Positions 36,313 to 44,567 of a stretch of DNA of 64,000 bases are shown here, one piece after another; the first letter of the stretch is position 1; the number at the start of each line of letters is the position of its first letter. Below the pieces are notes generated by a model. It was not told the DNA's origin, did not search any database, and saw only the letters and a list, made by a program, of their open reading frames with translations. The translations under genes were made by a program, and so were the position numbers. The DNA is from Roseibium aggregatum (GTDB taxonomy: Bacteria > Pseudomonadota > Alphaproteobacteria > Rhizobiales > Stappiaceae): the NCBI RefSeq assembly GCF_014692675.1, contig NZ_JABFCZ010000006.1, positions 1 through 64,000 on the forward strand. Direction: 5' to 3'.

Positions 36313-37737
36313 TCAGTCCTCCAGTACCCAGGTGTCCTTGGTGCCACCGCCCTGGCTCGAATTGACCACCAGGGAGCCCTTTTTCAGGGCGACACGGGTC
36401 AGTCCGCCGGGGGTGATGCGCACCTGGTCGCCGATCAGAACGAAGGGACGCAGATCCACGTGGCGGGGGGCGACGCCGGAGGCGACATGGGTCGGGCAGG
36501 CCGACAGCGCCAGGGTCGGCTGGGCAATGTAGTTGGATGGATTCGACATCAGGATCTTGCGGAACTCGGCGATCTGGCGTTTGGAGGCGGTCGGGCCGAT
36601 CAGCATGCCGTAGCCGCCGGAGCCATGGACCTCCTTGACGACGATCTCTTCCAGATGGTCGAGCACATAGGCCAGATCGTCCTCGCGCGAACAGTTCCAG
36701 GTCGGCACGTTGTTCAGTATCGGCTTCTGGCCGGTATAGAACTCGATGATGTCGGGCACATAGGCATAAATCGCCTTGTCGTCGGCAATGCCGGTTCCCG
36801 GTGCGTTGCAGATGGTGACATTGCCGGCACGATAGGCATCGAACAGGCCCGGTACGCCCAGCATGCTGTCCGGATTGAAGGTGAGGGGGTCGAGGAAGGC
36901 ATCGTCGATCCGGCGGTAGATCACATCCACCTGCTGCGGCTCACGGGTGGTGCGCATGAACACCTTGCCTTCGTCCACGAAGAGATCGCGGCCCTCGACC
37001 AGTTCCACGCCCATGGAGTCGGCCAGGAAGGCATGCTCGAAATAGGCCGAGTTGTAGATGCCCGGTGTCAGCACACAGACGGTCTGTTCCGACTTCGACA
37101 GGTCCGGGGCGACGCTTTCCAGCGTCTGGCGCAGGTTTTCCGGGTAGTGTTCCACCGGCGCGATGCGGTGCATCTCGAACAGGTCCGGGAACATGCGCAT
37201 CATGGTTTCCCGGTTTTCCATCATGTAGGAGACGCCCGACGGCGTGCGGGTGTTGTCCTCCAGCACGTAGAATTCGTTTTCCGACACCCGCACCAGGTCG
37301 GTGCCGATGATGTGGGCGTAGACCTTCTGCGCCGGGGTAAAGCCGACCATTTCCGGCAGGAAGGCGTCGTTCTGGATGATCAGGCTTTCGGGAATGCGTC
37401 CGGCGCGCAGGATCTCCTGGCGGTGGTAGATGTCGTGAAGAAAGGCGTTCAGCGCCCGCACCCGCTGGTCGATGCCGGCAGACAGCCGGCGCCATTCGGA
37501 TGCGGAGATGATCCTGGGGATCGGGTCGAAGGGGATCAGCCGTTCCGTGGCCTCGTCGGCGCCATAAACGGCAAAGGTGATGCCGAGCCTGCGAAAGATC
37601 GTTTCCGCTTCGCGGGTCTTGCGGGACAGGTAGTTGGGCGGCTTGGCGTCCAGCCATGCGGACAGCCTTGCATAGGCGGCCCGCGGATTGCCCGCATTGT
37701 CCAGCATCTCGTTAAAGTATGAACGCTCTTCGGCCAT
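36313..37737 (-). CDS. Circularly permuted ATP-grasp ligase (type 2) of the Anbu operon
   Basis: A 474-residue protein if started at ATG 37737 (MAEERSYFNEMLDNAG), which has GGGGAGG two bases before it; ATG 37752 and TTG 37773 are in frame and cannot be excluded. Motifs are IIQNDAFLPEMVG, FYVLEDNTRTPSGVSYMMEN, YRRIDDAFLDPL, VVKEVHGSGGYGMLIGP and NSSQGGGTKDTWVLED, the signatures of the DUF404/DUF407 family. Circularly permuted ATP-grasp enzymes are predicted amide ligases, as proposed in comparative work on pupylation-like systems; no substrate is known. It is the first gene of the operon and is divergent from pccB. Confidence 0.9.
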   Translation of the reverse strand: MAEERSYFNEMLDNAGNPRAAYARLSAWLDAKPPNYLSRKTREAETIFRRLGITFAVYGADEATERLIPFDPIPRIISASEWRRLSAGIDQRVRALNAFLHDIYHRQEILRAGRIPESLIIQNDAFLPEMVGFTPAQKVYAHIIGTDLVRVSENEFYVLEDNTRTPSGVSYMMENRETMMRMFPDLFEMHRIAPVEHYPENLRQTLESVAPDLSKSEQTVCVLTPGIYNSAYFEHAFLADSMGVELVEGRDLFVDEGKVFMRTTREPQQVDVIYRRIDDAFLDPLTFNPDSMLGVPGLFDAYRAGNVTICNAPGTGIADDKAIYAYVPDIIEFYTGQKPILNNVPTWNCSREDDLAYVLDHLEEIVVKEVHGSGGYGMLIGPTASKRQIAEFRKILMSNPSNYIAQPTLALSACPTHVASGVAPRHVDLRPFVLIGDQVRITPGGLTRVALKKGSLVVNSSQGGGTKDTWVLED

Positions 37738-37952
37738 TACCTCCCCGTTCATCGCTGCTGCGTTGTTAGGCAATCATGGCAAATTGGAGCACGGTGTCAA
37801 AGTGTATTCTTAAGGCGTCCGTGATTACCGATTAGGCAACAGGGCGCCGACTCGTGCTTTTTGCGGAGGTCGCAACTCCGCCCATGTGCTGACTATGCGT
37901 GCGTCGGTGCACATGCTAGGACCACATAAAATTACCTGTTTCGGAGACAGCC
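37738..37952. promoter_or_regulatory. Divergent promoter region between Anbu operon and pccB
   Basis: These 215 bases must serve both directions. They contain GCGGAG-N7-CTCCGC around 37863-37880 and CATGTGC (37883-37889) paired with GCACATG (37909-37915). The latter lies 38 bases before the pccB start and could be an operator. No -10/-35 pair could be assigned firmly. Confidence 0.4.
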
Positions 37953-39485
37953 ATGAAGGAAATCCTTGCCGAACTGGAAGCGCGCCGCGGAACCGCGCGC
38001 CTGGGGGGTGGTGAACGGCGGATCGAGGCCCAGCACAAGAAAGGCAAGCTGACGGCCCGCGAACGGATCGAAATCCTGCTGGACGAAGGGTCCTTCGAGG
38101 AATTCGACATGTTCAAGACCCACCGCTGCACCGATTTCGGCATGGATGAGCAGCATATACCGGGCGATGGCGTGGTGACCGGATGGGGCACCGTCAACGG
38201 CCGGACCGTCTATGTGTTTTCCAAGGATTTCACTGTCTTCGGCGGATCACTGTCGGAGACCCATGCCCAAAAGATCATCAAGATCCAGGACATGGCCCTG
38301 CAGAACCGCGCACCGATCATCGGCCTGTTCGATGCGGGCGGCGCGCGTATCCAGGAAGGGGTCGCAGCTCTTGGCGGCTACGGCGAGGTGTTCCAGCGCA
38401 ACGTACTGGCTTCCGGCGTGATCCCGCAGATCTCGCTGATCATGGGACCGTGCGCGGGCGGCGACGTCTATTCGCCGGCGATGACCGATTTCATCTTCAT
38501 GGTGCGCGATACCTCTTACATGTTCGTCACCGGTCCGGACGTCGTGAAGACCGTGACCAACGAAACGGTGACGGCGGAAGAACTGGGCGGGGCCTCTGTC
38601 CACACGGTGAAATCCTCCATCGCCGACGGGGGCTTCGACAACGATGTCGAGGCGCTTTCGGAAATGCGCCGGCTGATCGACTTCCTGCCGATGAACAACC
38701 AGGCGGATCTTCCGGAACTGACCTGCCACGACGATCCGGACCGGATCGACGACAGCCTCGATACCCTGATTCCGAACAATCCGAACAAGCCCTACGACAT
38801 GAAGGAGCTTGTGCTGAAGACGGTGGACGAGGGCGACTTTTACGAAATCCAGGAAAAATTCGCCGGCAACATCATCACCGGCTTCGGCCGGATGGAGGGC
38901 CGGACGGTCGGCATCGTCGCCAACCAGCCGATGGTGCTGGCCGGCGTTCTCGATTCCGACGCCAGCCGGAAGGCGGCCCGGTTCGTGCGCTTCTGCGACT
39001 GTTTCAACATTCCGCTTGTGACCTTCGTCGACGTGCCGGGCTTCCTGCCGGGCACGGCCCAGGAATACGGCGGACTGATCAAGCACGGCGCCAAGCTCTT
39101 GTTCGCCTATGCGGAAGCCACTGTGCCGAAGGTGACCGTGATCACCCGCAAGGCCTATGGCGGCGCCTATGACGTGATGAGCTCCAAGCACATCCGGGGC
39201 GATGTCAACTACGCCTGGCCGACCGCGGAAATCGCGGTCATGGGCGCCAAGGGGGCGGTCGAGATCCTGTACCGCTCCGAACTGGGCGATGCGGACAAGA
39301 TCGCGAAGCGTACCAAGGATTACGAGGAGAGGTTCGCCAATCCGTTCGTGGCCGCCGAGCGCGGCTATATCGACGAGGTGATCCTGCCCCACTCCACGCG
39401 CCGCCGGGTGGCGCGGGCGCTTGCCCTGCTGCGTTCGAAGAACCTGCAGAACCCGTGGAAGAAGCACGACAACATTCCGCTTTGA
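37953..39485 (+). CDS. pccB: Propionyl-CoA carboxylase beta chain (carboxyltransferase)
   Basis: The 510-residue carboxyltransferase transfers CO2 from carboxybiotin to propionyl-CoA, making methylmalonyl-CoA. It has [20 protein letters not shown], the acyl-CoA site [19 protein letters not shown] and oxyanion loops including [17 protein letters not shown] and [19 protein letters not shown]. Length is normal. In most alphaproteobacteria pccB lies close to pccA; here pccA (44568) is on the same strand but about 5 kb downstream. Confidence 0.95.
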   Translation: MKEILAELEARRGTARLGGGERRIEAQHKKGKLTARERIEILLDEGSFEEFDMFKTHRCTDFGMDEQHIPGDGVVTGWGTVNGRTVYVFSKDFTVFGGSLSETHAQKIIKIQDMALQNRAPIIGLFDAGGARIQEGVAALGGYGEVFQRNVLASGVIPQISLIMGPCAGGDVYSPAMTDFIFMVRDTSYMFVTGPDVVKTVTNETVTAEELGGASVHTVKSSIADGGFDNDVEALSEMRRLIDFLPMNNQADLPELTCHDDPDRIDDSLDTLIPNNPNKPYDMKELVLKTVDEGDFYEIQEKFAGNIITGFGRMEGRTVGIVANQPMVLAGVLDSDASRKAARFVRFCDCFNIPLVTFVDVPGFLPGTAQEYGGLIKHGAKLLFAYAEATVPKVTVITRKAYGGAYDVMSSKHIRGDVNYAWPTAEIAVMGAKGAVEILYRSELGDADKIAKRTKDYEERFANPFVAAERGYIDEVILPHSTRRRVARALALLRSKNLQNPWKKHDNIPL

Positions 39486-39498
39486 CGGCGGAATGTTG
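39470..39498. other. Hairpin spanning the pccB stop codon
   Basis: CAACATTCCGC and GCGGAATGTTG (39470-39480, 39488-39498) form a perfect 11-bp stem; the loop TTTGACG contains the TGA stop. No U-tract follows. It lies between the convergent pccB and GGDEF-EAL genes and may end or protect transcripts from either side. Confidence 0.55.
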
Positions 39499-39515
39499 AT
39501 GGCGCGGGCGCAGGA

Positions 39516-41378
39516 CTAACCCGCGTTGCGGGCAGGCTGGTCCTTGTCGTCCCGGAGGGTGTGCAGTGCGGTGAGCAGGGTTTCGATGTCGCGCCGGGGC
39601 ATTGGCCGGCCATAGAGGAAGCCCTGAACCTGCTCGCAGCCTTCGGCCATCAGGATATTGGCCTGTTCAAGCGTTTCGACGCCCTCCGCGATGACGTCCA
39701 TCTTCAGGGCATGGCCCATGCTGATGATGGCGCGCACGATGGCGTCCGCATCGTCCTCGTTGCCGATATCGTTGATGAACGAGCGGTCGATCTTGATCTT
39801 GTCGAAGGGAAACTGCCGCAGATAGCCCAGGCTGGAAAAGCCCGTGCCGAAGTCGTCCAGCGCAATCTGGACGCCCATCTCCTTGAGTTCCCTCAGGATC
39901 GTGAGTGTCCGTTCGGTATCGCCGATCAGATTGTCTTCCGTAATTTCCAGTTCAAGCCGTTCGGGCGGCAGACCGGATTCCTCAAGGGCGGAATAGATGA
40001 TCCGCGTCAGTCCGGTCTGCTGGAACAGGCTGGGAGCGAGATTGACGGCGATCTTCAGGTCACCCCACCGAACCGCGTCGTGGCAGGCCTTGTGCACGAT
40101 CCATTCCGTCAGCGGCCGCATCATGCCGCTGGTTTCGGCGATCGGAATGAATTGGGACGGCGGAATTTCACCCATCTCCGGGTGCTGCCAGCGCGCGAGG
40201 GCCTCGAAACCGGTGATCTTCTGCGTCGAGAGTTCCACCTGCGGCTGATATTCCAGCCTCAGGTCCTCATTCGTCAACGCCTTGCGCAGGCCGGCTTCCA
40301 GCGATTTGCGGCGGCGCAAGTCCGAGTTCATTTCCTCTTCGAAGAAATGATAGGTGTTCCGGCCGTTCTGTTTGGATTTGTAAAGGGCGAGGTCCGCGCT
40401 GTTGAGCAGGAGAGACGGGCGGACCTTGCAGTCTTTCGTGCAAATGGCAATGCCGATGCTGACCCCGACAAAAGCTTCGGTTCCATTCAGATTGAAGGGC
40501 TTTTTGAAGGCAGCGATCAGACGTTCGGCCGTTGCCGCCGCCATTTGCGGGTCGGCAATTCCGATCTGACAGGCGGCGAATTCGTCACCGCCGAGACGCG
40601 CCAGAACATCTCCCTCGCGCAGGCACTCCTTCATCCGGGAGGCGGCCTGGTAGAGGAGCTGGTCGCCGGCGGCATGGCCGAGGGTGTCATTGATATCCTT
40701 GAAGAAATCCAGGTCGAAGGCGTAAATGGTCACCGCGTCGGGTAACCTGCGTCCCGCGCGCAGAACCTTGCCAAGCCGGTCGATGAACAAGGCCCGGTTC
40801 GGCAGATCCGTCAATGAGTCATGGGTCGCCAGATAGGTGATGCGCTCCCAGGCCCTGGTCAACATGCGCATGGGGACCATGCGGAATGCCCAATAGACGA
40901 AAATGCTCGACAGCAGCGAGAAGGCGGCGACGACCGCGCCTTGCTTGTAGAGCGGTTCAAGCGAATGAACGATTTCCAGATGGCCGACCGGGGTGCCGTA
41001 GTCGGTCAATTCATGCCAAACGCGTGCGTTCGGCCATGTGTATTCGGGTTCGATCGCAGGACGCTGGACGATGAGTTTTCCATCGTTGCGGACCACTCGG
41101 TGAAAGTTCTCGTTTTTCAGTCCTTCACCGTCCTCGAGCATTTCGCCGATGCGGCCGGATTCGAACTGCCAGTATTCGGGATTCGTGTTGATCAGCCGTG
41201 TGATCTGACGGGCTTTGAACTTAGCCTCTCCGATTATTTCGCCGTGGATACTCAGATAGCCGAAATACAGATACAGAGCAGGAGGACCGACGGCGATCAC
41301 AACCGTGGTGAAGATCGCGATCCACCTGATCAGTCGGATGAAGGGGCCGTCGCCCTGAGTCATTCTGTAAGTTCCCAT
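39516..41378 (-). CDS. Membrane-bound GGDEF-EAL cyclic-di-GMP enzyme
   Basis: The 620-residue protein has a membrane segment at about residues 19-40, a periplasmic part of about 110 residues, a second membrane segment near 150-170, then GGDEF and EAL domains. GGDEF is intact (ARLGGDEFAA) with an RxxD inhibitory site (REGD) five residues before it. EAL is intact (GFEALARWQ) with DDFGTGFSS and IAEGVETLEQA. It may therefore both make and break c-di-GMP, and the balance cannot be predicted. It begins six bases after a periplasmic binding protein gene, suggesting that this protein delivers its signal. Confidence 0.93.
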   Translation of the reverse strand: MGTYRMTQGDGPFIRLIRWIAIFTTVVIAVGPPALYLYFGYLSIHGEIIGEAKFKARQITRLINTNPEYWQFESGRIGEMLEDGEGLKNENFHRVVRNDGKLIVQRPAIEPEYTWPNARVWHELTDYGTPVGHLEIVHSLEPLYKQGAVVAAFSLLSSIFVYWAFRMVPMRMLTRAWERITYLATHDSLTDLPNRALFIDRLGKVLRAGRRLPDAVTIYAFDLDFFKDINDTLGHAAGDQLLYQAASRMKECLREGDVLARLGGDEFAACQIGIADPQMAAATAERLIAAFKKPFNLNGTEAFVGVSIGIAICTKDCKVRPSLLLNSADLALYKSKQNGRNTYHFFEEEMNSDLRRRKSLEAGLRKALTNEDLRLEYQPQVELSTQKITGFEALARWQHPEMGEIPPSQFIPIAETSGMMRPLTEWIVHKACHDAVRWGDLKIAVNLAPSLFQQTGLTRIIYSALEESGLPPERLELEITEDNLIGDTERTLTILRELKEMGVQIALDDFGTGFSSLGYLRQFPFDKIKIDRSFINDIGNEDDADAIVRAIISMGHALKMDVIAEGVETLEQANILMAEGCEQVQGFLYGRPMPRRDIETLLTALHTLRDDKDQPARNAG

Positions 41379-41384
41379 CTGCGA

Positions 41385-42251
41385 TTACCGGCCCGGTTCG
41401 GCGACGTCATGGCCGGTCGCAGTCAGAATGTCGCGGCCGGTCTTGGAAAAAACATAGGTCACAAAGGCTTCGAGCGCTTCTGAGGGGTCTTTCCCGACCA
41501 CCAGATAGAGGGTCTTGCAATAGGGGTAATCGCCCGAGTGAAGCCCGTCCACGGAGGCAACCTGGCCGTCGAATGTCAGCGGCTTGAGGTTCCGGCTCTC
41601 GCTCAGGATCTGAGCCAGCGTCGTCAAGCCCAGCGATCCGGGGATCGTTTCCAGGGCCGATGCGTTGTCCTGGTCCGTGACGGCAACCAGAAGCTCATTC
41701 CGGGTGAAAGCTGTCGCAATGGCCGCGTCCAATTCCCTCGAAAGGCCGCGTAACAGCTGGGTATCGCTTTCCTGTTCGGGGCGCAGGATCAGGCGAAGCG
41801 GCGTACCGTCCTGCCACTTGGAGGTCGCGCCTGAATAAATGCCGGGCAGTTCGGAAAGGGTGACATTGCCGGACGGGGTTTTCTTGTGTGTGGCAAAGAC
41901 GATCGGGGTCCGGGCGTAGAGGGTGGCGGACAGGCCTTTTGCGCTTTCCTTGTCCTTCAGCGGCCGGGCGCTGAGTGCCAGGTCTATCTTTCCCGCATCG
42001 AGTGCCTTGATGCCGCCGCCGGAGCCAAGACTGGGCAGGACGACCGTCTTGATTTCGGGGTGATCTTCGGAAAATGCCTTGGCCAGCAATTGCATGCCGC
42101 CGAGGGCGGTTCCTGTGCCGCCGATGACGAGCCGGGCCGGCGAACCGGCTGCGCCCGCCTGGGGAGCAAGGGCAATGACGGCTGTTGCAGCGATGGCGAA
42201 TGTGAACGTCCTGACAGAACGTCCACTAAATAAACCGAAGAAGTCTTTCAT
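41385..42251 (-). CDS. Periplasmic phosphate-binding-like protein (PstS type II fold)
   Basis: A 288-residue secreted protein: signal peptide residues 1 to about 34 (IAATAVIALAPQAGA), then a type II periplasmic binding fold with RLVIGGTGTALGGMQLLAKA and LGSGGGIKALDAGKIDLALS, the latter like the anion-binding part of PstS. No ABC transporter genes are nearby; instead the gene is six bases upstream of a membrane GGDEF-EAL gene. It likely senses an anion or small solute rather than feeding a transporter. Ligand unknown. Confidence 0.85.
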   Translation of the reverse strand: MKDFFGLFSGRSVRTFTFAIAATAVIALAPQAGAAGSPARLVIGGTGTALGGMQLLAKAFSEDHPEIKTVVLPSLGSGGGIKALDAGKIDLALSARPLKDKESAKGLSATLYARTPIVFATHKKTPSGNVTLSELPGIYSGATSKWQDGTPLRLILRPEQESDTQLLRGLSRELDAAIATAFTRNELLVAVTDQDNASALETIPGSLGLTTLAQILSESRNLKPLTFDGQVASVDGLHSGDYPYCKTLYLVVGKDPSEALEAFVTYVFSKTGRDILTATGHDVAEPGR

Positions 42252-42535
42252 TCGCCCGAGCTCAGTTGATCAATATCGGGCTCACCTATAAGTTATTGAC
42301 GTATAGGAAGAGTAAATATGGCTATTTTGGGATATATTTAAGAAATATGTCGTCACTTATATAATGAAGAAAACCTTAGCAGCACAAAATTCGCGTTTGG
42401 AGAACTGGCGATCAGGTCTGCGAATTCTGATGCAAAGAGCCGCCGCACCCACCCGACAGATTCCGGGTTCGGGCATCGGAAGAAATTGCTTCGCTGCGGT
42501 GGGAATTCAGGAGTTGTCCGGCTGTTTATTCTGTG
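42252..42535. other. AT-rich gene-free stretch
   Basis: Nearly 300 bases, AT-rich near 42280-42370, upstream of the periplasmic binding protein gene. It should hold the promoter for that operon on the minus strand. Short open frames on both strands here have no RBS and no recognisable product. A terminator-like hairpin follows at 42536. Confidence 0.5.
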
Positions 42536-42576
42536 CCGCCAAGGCCCGTTATCAGGGCCCTGGCGGTTTTCATTTT
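42536..42576 (+). terminator. Terminator-like hairpin facing the plus strand
   Basis: CCGCCAAGGCCC and GGGCCCTGGCGG (42536-42547, 42555-42566) pair at 11 of 12 positions and are followed on the plus strand by TTTTCATTTTC. No plus-strand gene ends here; on the minus strand it lies four bases after a stop codon but lacks a U-tract. It suggests an unannotated plus-strand transcript, or it acts as a 3' stabiliser of the minus-strand gene. Confidence 0.5.
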
Positions 42577-42579
42577 CAC

Positions 42580-42873
42580 TCAGTTGCTGAATAGCGGTTG
42601 CCGGCATTCCAGGCCGACAAGGCATTTCGGATTGTCGCGCGTTGGCCCGAGTTGCGGGAAGGCGGCCTCTTCCCTGGTACAGTAGCGTCGATCCGACACA
42701 TACCGGGAGAAGGTGTAAGGGCCGGTCGTAAAGACCACCGAGCCGTTTCGCAGAACCATCTGCTGGGCCTCAAGGCAGGTCATGCGGCGCAGGTCGGGGC
42801 GAGCGAGGGCGAACTGGCTCATGGACAGGACGAGAAACACAGCAATCGATATGATTTTCGTTATGGACTTCAC
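42580..42873 (-). CDS. Small secreted four-Cys protein (paralogue 1)
   Basis: Starting at GTG 42873, with GGAGG five bases before it, the product has 97 residues. Residues 1 to about 23 are a signal peptide (ISIAVFLVLSMSQFALA); the mature part is RPDLRRMTCLEAQQMVLRNG, a FTTGPYTFSRYVSDRRYC segment and CLVGLECRQPLF, with four Cys that could form two disulfides. A close paralogue is at 43006-43308 with the same start spacing. I recall this as a conserved hypothetical family of Hyphomicrobiales; no function is known. Confidence 0.85.
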   Translation of the reverse strand: MKSITKIISIAVFLVLSMSQFALARPDLRRMTCLEAQQMVLRNGSVVFTTGPYTFSRYVSDRRYCTREEAAFPQLGPTRDNPKCLVGLECRQPLFSN

Positions 42874-43005
42874 TGGAACCTCCACTAAACGAGTGCAGAT
42901 GATAGCCCGAACGGATGTAGAGCGAGGAATTGCGCCGGCAAGGCTTCTCGAGCGGTCACAGTGCCGTTGGCTGCAACCGTCCGTCAGGCGTCCTCATTTA
43001 TAGGT

Positions 43006-43308
43006 TCAACGTTCCCAGGGCGAAAACAGCGGCTCGCGGCATTCATAGCCGACGAGGCATCTCGGGTTGTCGCGGGTCGGGCCGAGTTGGGGGTAGGCGG
43101 CCTGCCCCCAGTCGCAGAAGCGGGCGTCGGCGACAAACCGGGAGAATGTATATTGCCCGGTCGTGAACACCACCGCGCCGTTGCGCTGGACCATCTGTTG
43201 CGCTTGCAGGCAGGTCATGCGTCTGAGATCAGGTCGAGCCTGGGCAAACTGGCTCAATGACAGAACAATGAAAACAGTGATCGAAATGATTTTTGCAAGG
43301 GACCGCAT
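43006..43308 (-). CDS. Small secreted four-Cys protein (paralogue 2)
   Basis: Starting at ATG 43308 (GGAGG five bases upstream), 100 residues with signal peptide ISITVFIVLSLSQFAQA and mature RPDLRRMTCLQAQQMVQRNG. It shares all four Cys and the FTTGQYTFSRFVADARFC and CLVGYECREPLF segments with its neighbour (roughly 70% identity by eye), so the pair arose by recent tandem duplication. 132 bases lie between them. The sharpest difference is CTREEAAF against CDWGQAAY in the central loop. Confidence 0.87.
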   Translation of the reverse strand: MRSLAKIISITVFIVLSLSQFAQARPDLRRMTCLQAQQMVQRNGAVVFTTGQYTFSRFVADARFCDWGQAAYPQLGPTRDNPRCLVGYECREPLFSPWER

Positions 43309-43406
43309 ATGTGCCTCCACAGATAGGGCCTACGATAACAGATCATAGCCGAAATAGAGCAATACGGCAGCAAGGCGACAAGATGGCGATGACGGATAAG
43401 TGAGAA

Positions 43407-43778
43407 TCAACCCTGCGGCGGTCGGTCCCTGAGCAGTTCGACACTGACCTTGCCGGTCGGGACGGGAAGAGGTGCGCTGGGCTTGTGGACGCGGATACGG
43501 ATCCGCTGGATGCGGTCGTCGGACTTGAAAACCGCCTCGATAACCTGCGCGGCGAGCCGTTCGATCATCTTGAAACGGGTTTCGGTGACGGCTGTCTCCA
43601 CTGTCTTGAGCAGGGAGGCGTAGCAGACCGTGTCGGCGTACTCGTCGGTTTCACAGACCTTCTGCAGGTCGATCCAGCAGGTCAGGTCGACATGAAACCT
43701 TTGGCCGAGCTTTGCCTCTTCGTCATAAAGACCGTGATAGGCAAAAAAGGCGAGGTCTTCGAGGTGGATCGCATCCAT
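43407..43778 (-). CDS. folB: Dihydroneopterin aldolase
   Basis: The 123-residue enzyme starts at ATG 43778 (MDAIHLEDLAFFAYHGLYDE), the typical FolB N-terminus; a longer opening is rejected. It has GQRFHVDL, the helix MIERLAAQVIEAVF and VHKPSAPLP with the active-site Lys. FolB converts dihydroneopterin to hydroxymethyl-dihydropterin and glycolaldehyde in folate synthesis. In many Hyphomicrobiales folB is next to folP/folK; here they are absent. Confidence 0.92.
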   Translation of the reverse strand: MDAIHLEDLAFFAYHGLYDEEAKLGQRFHVDLTCWIDLQKVCETDEYADTVCYASLLKTVETAVTETRFKMIERLAAQVIEAVFKSDDRIQRIRIRVHKPSAPLPVPTGKVSVELLRDRPPQG

Positions 43779-43898
43779 GGCGCTTGATCTTCCGTGACAG
43801 GGCCTTTCGGGGAGGCGCTGCGACGGGCTTAGAGGCTCCACTTCCGAAAAGCGAGTCCCATGATCAAAAATATCTGCCGGTATGGAGGAACGGTCTTG

Positions 43899-44363
43899 TT
43901 AACCGCCGCTCGCCGGCGAACAGGCCGTCCCGGGCAGCACGTCCCTGGCACCGTCGAGGGAGAAGCCTGCATGGCGGTCGTCGGCGAAGGTGACCGCAAG
44001 GCGGGTTGCTGACCGGATCTGGTTCCACAGATAGACGAAATTGTCGGCGCAGGTCGGGCAGTTCGTCGGCAGGTAACCGTTCCTGTCGGCGTCCAGCTTG
44101 ACGAAGCTGCGGCCGATCGCGATTTCGACCCTTTTGCTGGGAGGAGCGGGCTGGCCTTCGATGTCGATGCTGATCAGGCTGACGGGTTTGTTCCGCTGCG
44201 ACTTGCACCAGATCGTAAAATGAGCGCCGTCGTTGTTGACCGTCCAGTATTTCGTATAGCCCTGAACGATTCCGCTCTGCCATCTGCCAACCTGGGCCGC
44301 GGAAGCGGTGCCCGGTACCAAGGCGATTATTAAAAAGACAGCGAGTTTTCGCAGGCCGATCAT
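43899..44363 (-). CDS. Secreted hypothetical protein
   Basis: With start ATG 44363 (GGGAGG seven bases upstream) the product has 154 residues: signal peptide residues 1-22 (KLAVFLIIALVPGTASA), then a beta-rich mature part with WCKSQRN and NCPTCADNFVYLW. Four Cys, two as CPTC, are present. I do not recognise the family. It lies 120 bases upstream of folB on the same strand and divergent to pccA. Confidence 0.75.
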   Translation of the reverse strand: MIGLRKLAVFLIIALVPGTASAAQVGRWQSGIVQGYTKYWTVNNDGAHFTIWCKSQRNKPVSLISIDIEGQPAPPSKRVEIAIGRSFVKLDADRNGYLPTNCPTCADNFVYLWNQIRSATRLAVTFADDRHAGFSLDGARDVLPGTACSPASGG

Positions 44364-44410
44364 AGGTTTTCCTCCCAGGGTCGGAATATTAGACATGGAA
44401 TATGTTAAAA

Positions 44411-44439
44411 TTGACTATATGGCTTTTCTTCCGGATATT
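44411..44439 (+). promoter_or_regulatory. Candidate sigma-70 promoter for pccA
   Basis: TTGACT (44411-44416), a 17-base spacer and GATATT (44434-44439) lie in an AT-rich stretch, giving a 5' leader of about 120 bases before the pccA ATG. The -35 box is good and the -10 box is fair. Confidence 0.5.
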
Positions 44440-44567
44440 TTTCAGGCCGGATAAGGACCGGCTGTGGGCGGGGGATGCGCGAAACCACTGCCCATCTTTT
44501 GGATATGTTGCACCTGGCGCGGCCTGCACATACAAACGTTCGACGATAAAAAACGGGCTGAGTGTGC

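Noticed and set aside
42353-42625. Open frames on both strands in the gap after the binding protein gene
   Set aside because: No RBS, overlapping terminator hairpin and composition unlike real proteins.
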